Assembly: GCF_004153225.1 (NCBI RefSeq)
Contig: NZ_SEMB01000032.1
Span: 1-37,195 of the forward strand
DNA length: 37,195 nucleotides
DNA from: Sporolactobacillus sp. THM7-7
GTDB taxonomy: Bacteria > Bacillota > Bacilli > Bacillales > Sporolactobacillaceae
Reading direction: 5' to 3'
Below the pieces are notes generated by a model that did no database searches, was not told the DNA's origin, and was given only the letters and a program-made list of their open reading frames with translations. Of this stretch, positions 24,166-31,825 are shown one piece after another. The position numbers and the translations under genes were made by a program. Numbering within the stretch: position 1 is the stretch's first letter; every line of letters begins with the position of its first letter.

Positions 24166-25269
24166 ATGTCACAGAAAATCAGCGAAGCAAACAAAATCTC
24201 TCCGATCGGCGCCTTTTTTCTTCCCCATTCGATGGAGCTCGGCGTCGGCGCGCTGTCTATTCATCGGATTGTATCGCAATACAGCGGGCACGACGCTTGG
24301 ATACCGGTCCTGCTTTTCGGCCTGAGCACGGTTGGCCTGATGTGGATGGCCTTTCGTCTGCTGGAAAAAGAAAGGGCAAACGGAGGTTCCGATATATTTT
24401 CCATTAATCAGCGTTTTTTCGGACGATGGCTCGGCGGTGCAATGAACGTTATCCCACTGATTTACCTCGCCCTGTTCGGCTTTGTTTTACTCAGGAGCTA
24501 CATCCAGATTTTGCAAATCTGGATCTTTCCGCAGCTGCCGACGTGGGGATATGTCATTATCTATTGCCTGATGGTCTGGTACATCGTCATCGGTGGCATC
24601 CGAACCGTCACGGGCATCAGTTTGCTTAGTTTCTTTTTTATGCTTCCGGTTTTTTTCACTTTCCTGACCTCCGTCAGAGGGGCCCATTATGCCAACATCC
24701 TGCCGATGTTTGACCACGGACCGGTCGAAATATTGAAAGGATTTAAAGCGTGCACCCATAGCTATCTTGGGTGTCCCATGGTCTTTTTTTTCTATCCTTT
24801 CCTCAAAAGGCCGGAGAGAGCGGAAAAATGGAGTTACTTCAGCTTGCTGCTGATGACCTACACCTATGTGACGATGATGATTTTAGGCCTTCTCTACTTC
24901 AGTCAGGGGGAAATAAAGACGCTCGTCTGGCCGACGATGTCTTACTGGAAAACGTTCGTACCCATTTTGGATTCCGTCGATGTGTTCTTCGTCATCTACT
25001 GGCTCTGGATTCTGCTGCCGAGCACATGTTTCGCCGCCTGGGCCCTCTCCCGGGGAATGAAACGCGTCTTCTACCTGAAGCAGAAACATGCGCTTGTCTT
25101 TGTCCTGATCGGCTTTATCTGCGCGAGCGAGTGGGTTCGCGATGCGAGAGAAATCAACTGGCTGACCAAAGTCTTTGCGGAACTGGGCTTTTACACCTTT
25201 TTCGTTTATATTCCGTTTCTTTTTGTATACCAATGGATTTTTTATAAAGTGAGGCGAAAGAACGCATGA
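24166..25269 (+). CDS. Spore germinant receptor B subunit (GerAB family, APC superfamily)
   Basis: This 367-residue integral membrane protein has about ten helices and belongs to the GerAB/spore germination permease family in the amino acid-polyamine-organocation superfamily. This subunit is thought to bind the germinant. I chose ATG 24166 (MSQKISEANKISPIGAFFL) because GGAGATGG at 24152-24159 is well placed. The ATG at 24130, overlapping the A-subunit stop, gives a 12-residue extension without a good site. Its last codons overlap the start of the C-subunit gene (ATG 25266) by four bases, indicating translational coupling. Length is normal for the family. Confidence 0.9.
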   Translation: MSQKISEANKISPIGAFFLPHSMELGVGALSIHRIVSQYSGHDAWIPVLLFGLSTVGLMWMAFRLLEKERANGGSDIFSINQRFFGRWLGGAMNVIPLIYLALFGFVLLRSYIQILQIWIFPQLPTWGYVIIYCLMVWYIVIGGIRTVTGISLLSFFFMLPVFFTFLTSVRGAHYANILPMFDHGPVEILKGFKACTHSYLGCPMVFFFYPFLKRPERAEKWSYFSLLLMTYTYVTMMILGLLYFSQGEIKTLVWPTMSYWKTFVPILDSVDVFFVIYWLWILLPSTCFAAWALSRGMKRVFYLKQKHALVFVLIGFICASEWVRDAREINWLTKVFAELGFYTFFVYIPFLFVYQWIFYKVRRKNA

Positions 25270-26372
25270 AGAGAAAAGCGGCAGCTGCGCTTCTGATGGC
25301 CGTTTCTCTTGCCGGGTGTGTACCGACGAACATCATCGATGACATTCTGATGGTCGAAGCGGAAGGCTATGACTATCTGGGCAACGGAAGAGTGTACGGT
25401 ACCGTAACCATGCCGAACTACGTGGCTGGCGGCGCGCAGGGAGCAGGCGGCGGAGGGGTGCCGACTACGGCTGCCATGATGTGGCTGGCGGAAGGGGCTA
25501 CTTATGACGGCAAGTCGCTCGTCGACAAATTTCAATCAAAAGGGCAGCGTCCATTAAGAGTGGGAAAACTGAGAGTCATGCTCTTCGATAAAGAATACGC
25601 GAAACACGGGCTCAAAAAACAGATTGAGTTCCGCAACCGCGACCCGGATACGGCCCGCGATCTGTACCTGGCCGTCGTCGATGGCAGTGCCAACAAGCTG
25701 CTGAGCGGAAAGTATCAGACCGCCATCCCGATTTCCCGCTATGTTTCCGATATGATCGATCAAAATCAGAATCAGAATTACCCGACAAACGATGCGCATG
25801 ACGTCTTTTTCAGTTACTACGGCAATTATATGGATCCTTTCATGCCGATGATTAAGAAGAGAGGGAAGCACCTGGAAATGCAAGGACTCGCCCTTTTCAA
25901 AAAAGACAAGTATGCGCTGTCCATTCCGGAAAGAGATGCCTTCGTTTTTAAAATGCTTTACGAACCTTTCAATCAGGGAGTGTATGATTATGAGTTTATG
26001 CCGCGCAAGCACGTTGCGCTCCGCAACGTCAACGCCCGTGTCCAGTACAGAGTCAGGAACGGCAATGGCGCCGAACCGGACATTAAGGCGAAGGTATCTA
26101 TAGAGGGGCAAGTCCGGCAGGCGGCACCGGGGACGATCGGGGAGGTACCGATTGAAGAGATTGAGGACGGGATGGAGAAAGAGCTTGAGCAAAAGGCGGC
26201 TGAAATGGTCGGCAAATTCCAGAAAAAAAGCATCGACCCGCTCCGACTGGGGGACAGGGTGAGAAGCTTTACGCGCCGTTTTGACGGAGATACGTGGCAG
26301 GACCGTTATCCAAACGCCCATTTTCACTGCTCCGTTCAGATAGACATCAACCAAACCGGTATTTCCCGATAG
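25266..26372 (+). CDS. Spore germinant receptor C subunit, lipoprotein (GerAC family)
   Basis: This 368-residue protein has a type II signal peptide. A basic MKRK and hydrophobic stretch lead to the lipobox LAGC, and Cys18 is the lipidation site. The mature protein faces the space outside the inner spore membrane and is required for receptor function. The C-terminal domain ends in the family-typical beta strand HFHCSVQIDINQTGIS. An unusual glycine-rich AGGAQGAGGGG run lies at about residues 54-64. The start overlaps the B-subunit stop (ATGA). It is the last gene of the D?-A-B-C operon. No strong terminator follows before the ydjO promoter. Confidence 0.88.
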   Translation: MKRKAAAALLMAVSLAGCVPTNIIDDILMVEAEGYDYLGNGRVYGTVTMPNYVAGGAQGAGGGGVPTTAAMMWLAEGATYDGKSLVDKFQSKGQRPLRVGKLRVMLFDKEYAKHGLKKQIEFRNRDPDTARDLYLAVVDGSANKLLSGKYQTAIPISRYVSDMIDQNQNQNYPTNDAHDVFFSYYGNYMDPFMPMIKKRGKHLEMQGLALFKKDKYALSIPERDAFVFKMLYEPFNQGVYDYEFMPRKHVALRNVNARVQYRVRNGNGAEPDIKAKVSIEGQVRQAAPGTIGEVPIEEIEDGMEKELEQKAAEMVGKFQKKSIDPLRLGDRVRSFTRRFDGDTWQDRYPNAHFHCSVQIDINQTGISR

Positions 26373-26412
26373 ATATGGCCCGACTTCAGAACAAGAGAGC
26401 TGAGCATATTTT

Positions 26413-26441
26413 TTCATAATTATATTAATATGATGTATAAT
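26413..26441 (+). promoter_or_regulatory. Promoter of ydjO
   Basis: TTCATA (26413-26418) and a perfect TATAAT (26436-26441) are spaced by 17 bases and lie 35 bases before the ydjO start. Confidence 0.7.
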
Positions 26442-26475
26442 GAAAAGAATTGAACAGGAAAGGGGTTAATAAATC

Positions 26476-26658
26476 ATGGGATTTAACCGCGGCCCGCAGG
26501 AACCAGTTCCTGAAGAAGAAACCGCCGTTTGGGTCTGTACGAACGATTCATGTTCGGGATGGATGAGAGATGCCTTTTCCTTTGACGCTCACCCGAACTG
26601 CCCGCTTTGCCACTCCGAAATGAAAAAAGAAACGAGAGTGCTTCCGGTTATTCAATGA
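26476..26658 (+). CDS. ydjO: Cold-inducible YdjO-family zinc-ribbon protein
   Basis: This 60-residue protein has two cysteine pairs, C21-X4-C26 and C42-X2-C45, forming a probable zinc ribbon. The DSCSGWMRDAFSFDAHPNCPLC core is characteristic of the YdjO family, reported as cold-inducible in Bacillus. The molecular role is unknown. The start at 26476 has AAAGGGG upstream. It has its own promoter with a perfect -10 and is followed by two stacked terminators, so it is probably expressed alone rather than with the ger operon. Confidence 0.85.
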   Translation: MGFNRGPQEPVPEEETAVWVCTNDSCSGWMRDAFSFDAHPNCPLCHSEMKKETRVLPVIQ

Positions 26659-26661
26659 TAT

Positions 26662-26769
26662 CCAGGAAGAAAGCGATTTCTCCAGGGCTTTTTTTTAACG
26701 GATTATCGAAAAGTAAATGCACGTTTTATAAAACCTCACGTTTTGAAATAAATGTGGGGTTTTGTTTTC
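26662..26769 (+). terminator. Two tandem terminators after ydjO
   Basis: The first is an imperfect GGAAGAAA/TTTCTCC-type hairpin within 26662-26684, followed by eight or more T up to about 26697. The second is AAAACCTCAC (26730-26739) with GTGGGGTTTT (26754-26763), one G-U pair, then TGTTTT. From there to 26900 nothing else is evident. Confidence 0.75.
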
Positions 26770-26914
26770 CATAATACGGAGGCAGTGGACGAATGAAGAC
26801 TTTATTGCAGTAATAAATAGTACATGGAAAGATTTCCTTATTAAAATGATTGGGAACATCCATTTTTTGTCTCAATTACGGTACAATATGTAAGGTAGAG
26901 AACAGAAGGTGATG

Positions 26915-27469
26915 GACTTGAACCCGTTCAAAATGAAAAGAAAGTACGCGGACAGACGCGGCTGGCGGCGCATCATCAGCAGCCGCACAAGCAGCCGGAT
27001 ATTCATGTGGCCTTCGTTTCACGGAGAGGGTGTTTTGCTGACTTTCGAAGAAGTCAGGGCGCCGCTGTCGGTTATCTACGGAGGGACACGGACGAAAACG
27101 GTCGATCAGCAGTACTCCTGGCTTCAGCTCTTTCCAAATCCATCGGCTCACGCCGTACTGACAGCGATGTTCAACGACCAGAAAGAGCTCGTTCAATGTT
27201 ATTTTGATGTGACGTACCGTGAAGGGCGCGATCCGGACGGTGTGCTCTGGTTCGACGATCTGTATCTGGATATCATCCTTTTTCCGAATCACGATTTGTA
27301 CCTTGTCGACGAAGACGAATTGAATGAGGCACTCCGTTCCGGGATTATCACTTCGGACATGCACCGGCTCGCCTGGCGGACGGCCCGCCGGCTCATGGAC
27401 TTTATCAAGAGCAGCCCCGATTATTACCTCCATCTTGCCCGCAGTCTGCGCCGAACTTTTCCCGGATAA
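26915..27469 (+). CDS. DUF402-family protein
   Basis: This soluble protein of about 184 residues has the DUF402 beta-barrel pattern. Its core is WLQLFPNPSAHAVLTAMFN, VQCYFDVTYREGRDPDGVLWFDDLYLDIILFP and DLYLVDEDEL. The acidic residues of that core resemble those used for metal binding and nucleotide hydrolysis in characterised relatives. Activity is inferred and could be diphosphatase-like. The N-terminus (RKYADRRGWRRIISSRTSSR) is very basic and unlike the core, perhaps for nucleic acid binding. Three starts compete: ATG 26909 (too close to AAGGTG), TTG 26915 (best spacing) and ATG 26930. It is monocistronic and converges on glcF. Confidence 0.75.
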   Translation, partial: DLNPFKMKRKYADRRGWRRIISSRTSSRIFMWPSFHGEGVLLTFEEVRAPLSVIYGGTRTKTVDQQYSWLQLFPNPSAHAVLTAMFNDQKELVQCYFDVTYREGRDPDGVLWFDDLYLDIILFPNHDLYLVDEDELNEALRSGIITSDMHRLAWRTARRLMDFIKSSPDYYLHLARSLRRTFPG

Positions 27470-27582
27470 TGAAGGGCTTGGACGGCATGAAGAAAAACAT
27501 GGCGAACCAACCCTTCGGTGGAGGCTGAACCTTAGCCTTTCTGATACTGTACACAGCAAAAATGTCGTACTTTTTATCGTAC

Positions 27583-27615
27583 AAAAAAACCAGGACGACA
27601 GAATCATCCCGGTTT
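27583..27615 (-). terminator. Terminator of the glcD-glcF operon
   Basis: AAACCAGGA (27587-27595) pairs with TCCCGGTTT (27607-27615) with one mismatch; seven T follow on the minus strand (complement of 27583-27589). Confidence 0.75.
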
Positions 27616-27674
27616 CCGGATCGCAGCCGGCATTCGGCCATTATGTCATTTTCATTAGCCCGTCCTGACTGACC

Positions 27675-29027
27675 TTATCTCACCGCTTCCTGTGTCTTTT
27701 CCGCATATTCAAGCGCTTCAACAAGGAGATCGGCGATGTGCACGGCTCTGACCCTGTCTGTCAGCTTCTCGCGTTCTACACCAAGCTTCATCTCAAGCAG
27801 GCAGCCCGGGTTCGCGGTGACGATCGTCTTGGCCTCAGTCTGTTCCACCTTTTTCATCTTATGATCGAGAATCTGCATCGCCATCTCCGATTCAACGATG
27901 TTATAAACACCCGCCGAACCGCAGCATGTATCGGCGCCTTCCATTTCTTCATAGCGTACGCCGTCAATAGACCGCAGAAGGATTCTCGGCTCCTCGAACG
28001 TATGCATCACGTTGCGCAGGTGGCACGAATCCTGGTACGTGATCGTCTGTTCGGGCAGACGCAAACTGTGTGTCTTGTGGAAATCCAGATCGACGAGGAT
28101 GGCGGAAATATCTTTCAGTTTGGAGACAAAGCGCTTGCCCCGCTCCGCCCATTCGGGTTCGTCTTTCAGGATATGATCATATTCGATCAGAAAGGCGCCG
28201 CACCCACCGGCGTTGGTGATGATGTAATCGGCGTCGACCGCCTCAAACGCCTCGATATTCCGTTTCGCCATCTCCCGGGCTTTCTCCAGCTCTCCGCCGT
28301 GACCATGAAGCGCCCCGCAGCAAAGCTGATTTTCCGGAATAACGACATCGCAGCCGGCTTTTTGAAGCAGTTTGATCGTCGCATTATTGGTCGAGAAAAA
28401 CATCGTGTCCATCATGCATCCGGCAAACAGCGCCGCCGTCGCTTTTTTTGTCCCTTCGTGTTCAAAATAGCGGGGACGCTGTTTGATTTCTTTGCGCTTC
28501 GGCACTTTCGGCAGCACTTTTTCCATCGTTGCCATGCTTTCGGGGAAAAGGTCCATGAATCCGACTTTCCGGACAACCTTTGACAGGCCGCTTCGCTGGT
28601 AAAAGCCGAGCAGCCCCGCGGCTTGCTCCATCCGTTTCTGATTCGGAAACAGCTCTTCGAATATGCCTTTTCTCAGCATCTTGACCGGTACAGATTGCTT
28701 CTTGTTTTCCTGAATGATGCTGCGCGCATCTTCGAGCAGCTGGCCGTATTTCACCCCTGAAGGGCAGACCGGCTCGCAGGCGCGGCAGCCAAGGCACAAA
28801 TCAAGCGAATGGGCGATATCCTCGTCCGGCTCAATCACGCCGTCGGTAATCCCTTTCATCAGAGCAATTCGTCCGCGCGGTGAATATTTTTCCTGACCGC
28901 CGGTTTCGATATACGTCGGACAGGAAGGGAGGCAGAATCCGCAGCGCATACAGTTCAGCAGCTCATCGTAATCCATTTTCTCTTTAAATTCTTGCTGGAT
29001 TTTCTTTTTTGCAGCCTCGGTGATCAT
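27675..29027 (-). CDS. glcF: Glycolate oxidase iron-sulfur subunit GlcF (YsfD-like)
   Basis: This 450-residue electron-transfer subunit has two 4Fe-4S motifs near the N-terminus, CMRCGFCLPSCP at about residues 26-37 and CLGCRACEPVCP at about 78-89. Two CCG domains follow, with CCGALHGHGG near 237 and CCGSAGVY near 370, that bind a noncubane cluster or act in thiol redox. It passes electrons from the flavoprotein GlcD to the respiratory chain during glycolate or lactate-type 2-hydroxyacid oxidation. Its ATG overlaps the glcD stop by four bases, which indicates coupling. Orthologous to B. subtilis ysfD by layout. Substrate specificity is inferred. Confidence 0.9.
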   Translation of the reverse strand: MITEAAKKKIQQEFKEKMDYDELLNCMRCGFCLPSCPTYIETGGQEKYSPRGRIALMKGITDGVIEPDEDIAHSLDLCLGCRACEPVCPSGVKYGQLLEDARSIIQENKKQSVPVKMLRKGIFEELFPNQKRMEQAAGLLGFYQRSGLSKVVRKVGFMDLFPESMATMEKVLPKVPKRKEIKQRPRYFEHEGTKKATAALFAGCMMDTMFFSTNNATIKLLQKAGCDVVIPENQLCCGALHGHGGELEKAREMAKRNIEAFEAVDADYIITNAGGCGAFLIEYDHILKDEPEWAERGKRFVSKLKDISAILVDLDFHKTHSLRLPEQTITYQDSCHLRNVMHTFEEPRILLRSIDGVRYEEMEGADTCCGSAGVYNIVESEMAMQILDHKMKKVEQTEAKTIVTANPGCLLEMKLGVEREKLTDRVRAVHIADLLVEALEYAEKTQEAVR

Positions 29028-30457
29028 TTGGCAGCCGCCATCCTTTCTTTCGATTTCTCCGCAAAGACTTTGCCCGGGTTCATGATGCCGCTTGGATCGA
29101 TGGCCTGCTTAATGCCGCGCATCACTTCGATCCCGGGTTCCCCGAGCTTCCATTCCAGATAAGGGGCTTTCGTCATGCCGACCCCATGCTCTCCGGTCAG
29201 CGTGCCGCCCAGTTCAATCGCTTTTTCAAAAATCTCGGCGAACGCCTCCTCGACACGCTTCATTTCCTCTGTATTGCGCGCATCGGTCAGACAGGTCGGA
29301 TGCAGGTTGCCGTCGCCGGCGTGCCCGAATGTCGAGATCCGTACATTATGTTTTTTCGCAATATCAGCGATCGCTCGAACCATTTTCGCAATTTCCGATC
29401 GGGGGACCGTGGCGTCTTCCAGAATCGTCGTCGGCTTCAGCCGGGCAAGCGCGCTCAGCGCTGACCGGCGGGCTGTTGTCAGTTTGTCCGCCTCCTCATC
29501 GGTGGCAGCGACTTGAACGTCCACCGCCTGCTCATCCCGGCAGATTTCCGCGATTTTTTTAATATCCCGCTCGACGATCTCTTCCGGTCCGTCTTGCTTG
29601 ATCAGTAAAATCGCCTTGGCGTCCGTCGGCAGGCCGATATGGACAAAATCTTCCACCGCTTTAAGCGTGTCCTGATCGAGAAATTCCAGAGTCACCGGTA
29701 TCATTTTATGGGCGATGATCGCGGAGACCGTTCGTCCGGCCGCTTCGATATCCTGGTAAAGCGCGAGAATGGTTTTCTGCGATTCGGGTTTCGGGATCAG
29801 CTTCAGCGTGATTTCCGTGATCATCCCGAGCGTTCCTTCTGAGCCGACAAACAGACGCGTCAGATCATACCCGGCCACATCTTTCGTCAGCTTTCCGCCC
29901 GTCCGGATCAATTCACCGTTCGGAAGCGCCACCTGAAGCGCCATAACGTAATCCCGTGTCACCCCGTATTTAAGCCCCCGCAGGCCGCCTGAATTCTCGC
30001 TGATATTTCCGCCAATCGTCGAGATTTTCATCGAGCTCGGGTCGGGCGGATAAAAGAGCCCTTCTTTTTCTACCGTTTCACTGATCGTCTTCGTAATGAC
30101 GCCCGGCTGCACCGTAATCGTCAGGTTCTCCTTGTCCAGCTCCAGAATCCGATTCATATTTTTCAAAAGCAGGACAACCCCTCCGTGCACCGGACAGGTA
30201 TCTGCACACAGATTCGTTCCCGATCCTCTGGCGATAACCGGTGTCGCCGTGTCGTTACATAATTTCAGCACCGCCGCCACTTCCTCAGCCTTCCGCGGCG
30301 AGACAACGAAATCCGGAAGCGACTGGTAATTCGGTGTCGCATCGTAAGAATAAACAAGACGGCCGCTCGTTGAATCATCGACGTTTTCGGTGCCGACAAT
30401 TTCCGTGAGCCGATTTTTTAGCTGTTTCAGCTTCTTTTTCGATTTGGCTGAAAACAT
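29024..30457 (-). CDS. glcD: Glycolate oxidase FAD-linked subunit GlcD (YsfC-like)
   Basis: This 477-residue flavoprotein has an N-terminal FAD-binding PCMH domain. ARGSGTNLCADTCP is near residue 75, GGNISENSGGLRGLKYGVTRDYV at about 140-162, and LFVGSEGTLGMITE near 205. A FAD-oxidase C-terminal domain ends in GHAGDGNLHPT and LTGEHGVGMTKAPYL. It oxidises glycolate or a related 2-hydroxyacid with GlcF. ATG 30457 is preceded by GGGGGAG. The frame open to 30487 would skip this site. The promoter region at 30506-30600 lies between it and a PucR/CdaR-type regulator gene on the same strand, the arrangement of B. subtilis ysfB-ysfC-ysfD. Confidence 0.92.
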   Translation of the reverse strand: MFSAKSKKKLKQLKNRLTEIVGTENVDDSTSGRLVYSYDATPNYQSLPDFVVSPRKAEEVAAVLKLCNDTATPVIARGSGTNLCADTCPVHGGVVLLLKNMNRILELDKENLTITVQPGVITKTISETVEKEGLFYPPDPSSMKISTIGGNISENSGGLRGLKYGVTRDYVMALQVALPNGELIRTGGKLTKDVAGYDLTRLFVGSEGTLGMITEITLKLIPKPESQKTILALYQDIEAAGRTVSAIIAHKMIPVTLEFLDQDTLKAVEDFVHIGLPTDAKAILLIKQDGPEEIVERDIKKIAEICRDEQAVDVQVAATDEEADKLTTARRSALSALARLKPTTILEDATVPRSEIAKMVRAIADIAKKHNVRISTFGHAGDGNLHPTCLTDARNTEEMKRVEEAFAEIFEKAIELGGTLTGEHGVGMTKAPYLEWKLGEPGIEVMRGIKQAIDPSGIMNPGKVFAEKSKERMAAAK

Positions 30458-30505
30458 GGTTTCTCCCCCGTTTCTTTTGTAAAACATAACAAATATGGCT
30501 TTTTT

Positions 30506-30600
30506 ATGACATTTTTATGGAGACTTTGTGTCATTTACTTCTATTATAATTTAAGAACTATTTTAATACTATGGATGAATCAATAAAAAAAGCGCTTTCA
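30506..30600 (-). promoter_or_regulatory. glcDF promoter region with dyad and cre-like site
   Basis: On the minus strand a TATAAT -10 lies at 30543-30548, with only a weak -35. An inverted repeat ATGACA-N17-TGTCAT (30506-30511 and 30529-30534) lies just downstream of the predicted start and could be an operator. TGAAAGCGCTTTTT (30600-30587, minus) resembles the catabolite element TGWNANCGNTNWCA except for the last two bases. Its regulators are inferred. Confidence 0.5.
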
Positions 30601-30601
30601 A

Positions 30602-31714
30602 TCAATATTTTTCTGTCTGATCGTCCAAAAACATGAGTGCCAGGTAAAGAATCACACGGCTGCGCATTTCTCTCGTGTCCAGGCCCGTCAGATCATGCAA
30701 TTTCTTCAGCCGATAATGCAGCGTGTTGATATGAATATGCATCGTTTCGGCCGTTTCTTTTAAGGAATAGCGATGGTGAAACAAGTTTCTCAGCGTATCC
30801 AGGATGTCGTTATCCGATAGAATCGATCCGATGGCCCGTTCAATAAACAGTTTTTTTGTGTCGGTACTCAAGCCTTCATGAATCATTTCCAGCGTCAGCT
30901 CTTGATCATATAGAATGGGGTGCCGATCTGTCGTGACATTCAGCGCCCGCTTCGCCTGTTGAAAAGACTGCTTCAACTGCCTGGCCGGCACACTCGACCC
31001 GATCCCCATTTTCGGACGTGCGCCGGTTTGCTTTACAATGGATGCCGCCCATTTTTCTACGGCTCTGGATACTTCGCGGTGCGCATCAGACGTATTCAGG
31101 AGAAGCAGCATATGATCGTTACCCCAGCGAATCAGAATATCTTCCCGATTCCTCGCGATCTCTTCCGACAGCTCGTGCCAGACGGTCTGGTCCGCCTTCC
31201 TCGCCAGACCGGGAACATACATAAAGACCGCCTGCCGATCGCATGTCAGATTAATATTCAGCAGTTTAGCCATACTGCGGAAAGACTCATCCCATTCACG
31301 ATCGTTCAGCCAGTCAAAGACAAATCCTTCCAATGTTCGTTCGTGAAAGTCGATTTGTTTCTGATAATAACTTTCGTGGATCAAGAGTTCCGTCATTTTC
31401 TGGAGAAGATGGCCGTACTTTGAGACTTTATCCGGCTCTCCGGTAATACCAATAACTCCGACGACATCGTTATGAAAAAAAATCGGCAAATCGATGCCGG
31501 CCCGTACGCCTGGCCACTGCCTGGACATTGTTTCTGTAATGATCAGGGATTCTTTCCGGGTGATGACCAAAACGGCGCCTTGATGACGCTGCCCGACCCG
31601 CTCGCCATCGGTGCTGGCAATGATGATCCCGTCCCGATCCATAACAATAATGCTTTCATGGAGAAGCTGCCGAACTTCCCCGACGATTTTCTGCGCTAGT
31701 TGCGGATCAAGCAT
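30602..31714 (-). CDS. PucR/CdaR-type transcriptional regulator (YsfB-like)
   Basis: This is a 370-residue regulator. The N-terminal sugar-diacid-recognition-like domain (residues 1-135) includes ESIIVMDRDGIIIASTDGERVG and DLPIFFHNDVVGVIGITGEP. A GGDEF-related central region follows, then the C-terminal PucR HTH (RYSLKETAETMHIHINTLHYRLKKLHDLTG, about residues 315-345). CdaR-type proteins activate genes for hydroxyacid use. Its neighbour glcDF suggests that it senses glycolate or a related acid. Two adjacent ATGs (31717, 31714) are possible; GGGTGA precedes both. B. subtilis ysfB holds the equivalent position. It reads in the same direction as glcD. Confidence 0.85.
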   Translation of the reverse strand: MLDPQLAQKIVGEVRQLLHESIIVMDRDGIIIASTDGERVGQRHQGAVLVITRKESLIITETMSRQWPGVRAGIDLPIFFHNDVVGVIGITGEPDKVSKYGHLLQKMTELLIHESYYQKQIDFHERTLEGFVFDWLNDREWDESFRSMAKLLNINLTCDRQAVFMYVPGLARKADQTVWHELSEEIARNREDILIRWGNDHMLLLLNTSDAHREVSRAVEKWAASIVKQTGARPKMGIGSSVPARQLKQSFQQAKRALNVTTDRHPILYDQELTLEMIHEGLSTDTKKLFIERAIGSILSDNDILDTLRNLFHHRYSLKETAETMHIHINTLHYRLKKLHDLTGLDTREMRSRVILYLALMFLDDQTEKY

Positions 31715-31747
31715 CATTCACCCAAACCTTTCATCTGTTCTGCCTCT

Positions 31748-31774
31748 ATTATAACGGAAGAAGCGTTTTCCGTT
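31748..31774 (-). promoter_or_regulatory. Promoter and dyad of the PucR/CdaR-type gene
   Basis: The minus-strand -10 TATAAT is at 31748-31753. An inverted repeat AACGGAA (31753-31759) / TTCCGTT (31768-31774), 8 bases apart, covers the spacer toward the -35. It is a good candidate for autoregulation. Confidence 0.5.
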
Positions 31775-31825
31775 AAAAATTTGCTAGCTGAACCTTGCCG
31801 CCGCCGATTCGGATTTCCGGACTTT

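Noticed and set aside
27738-28583. 281-codon open frame on the plus strand
   Set aside because: It is antisense to glcF, whose cysteine motifs are intact.
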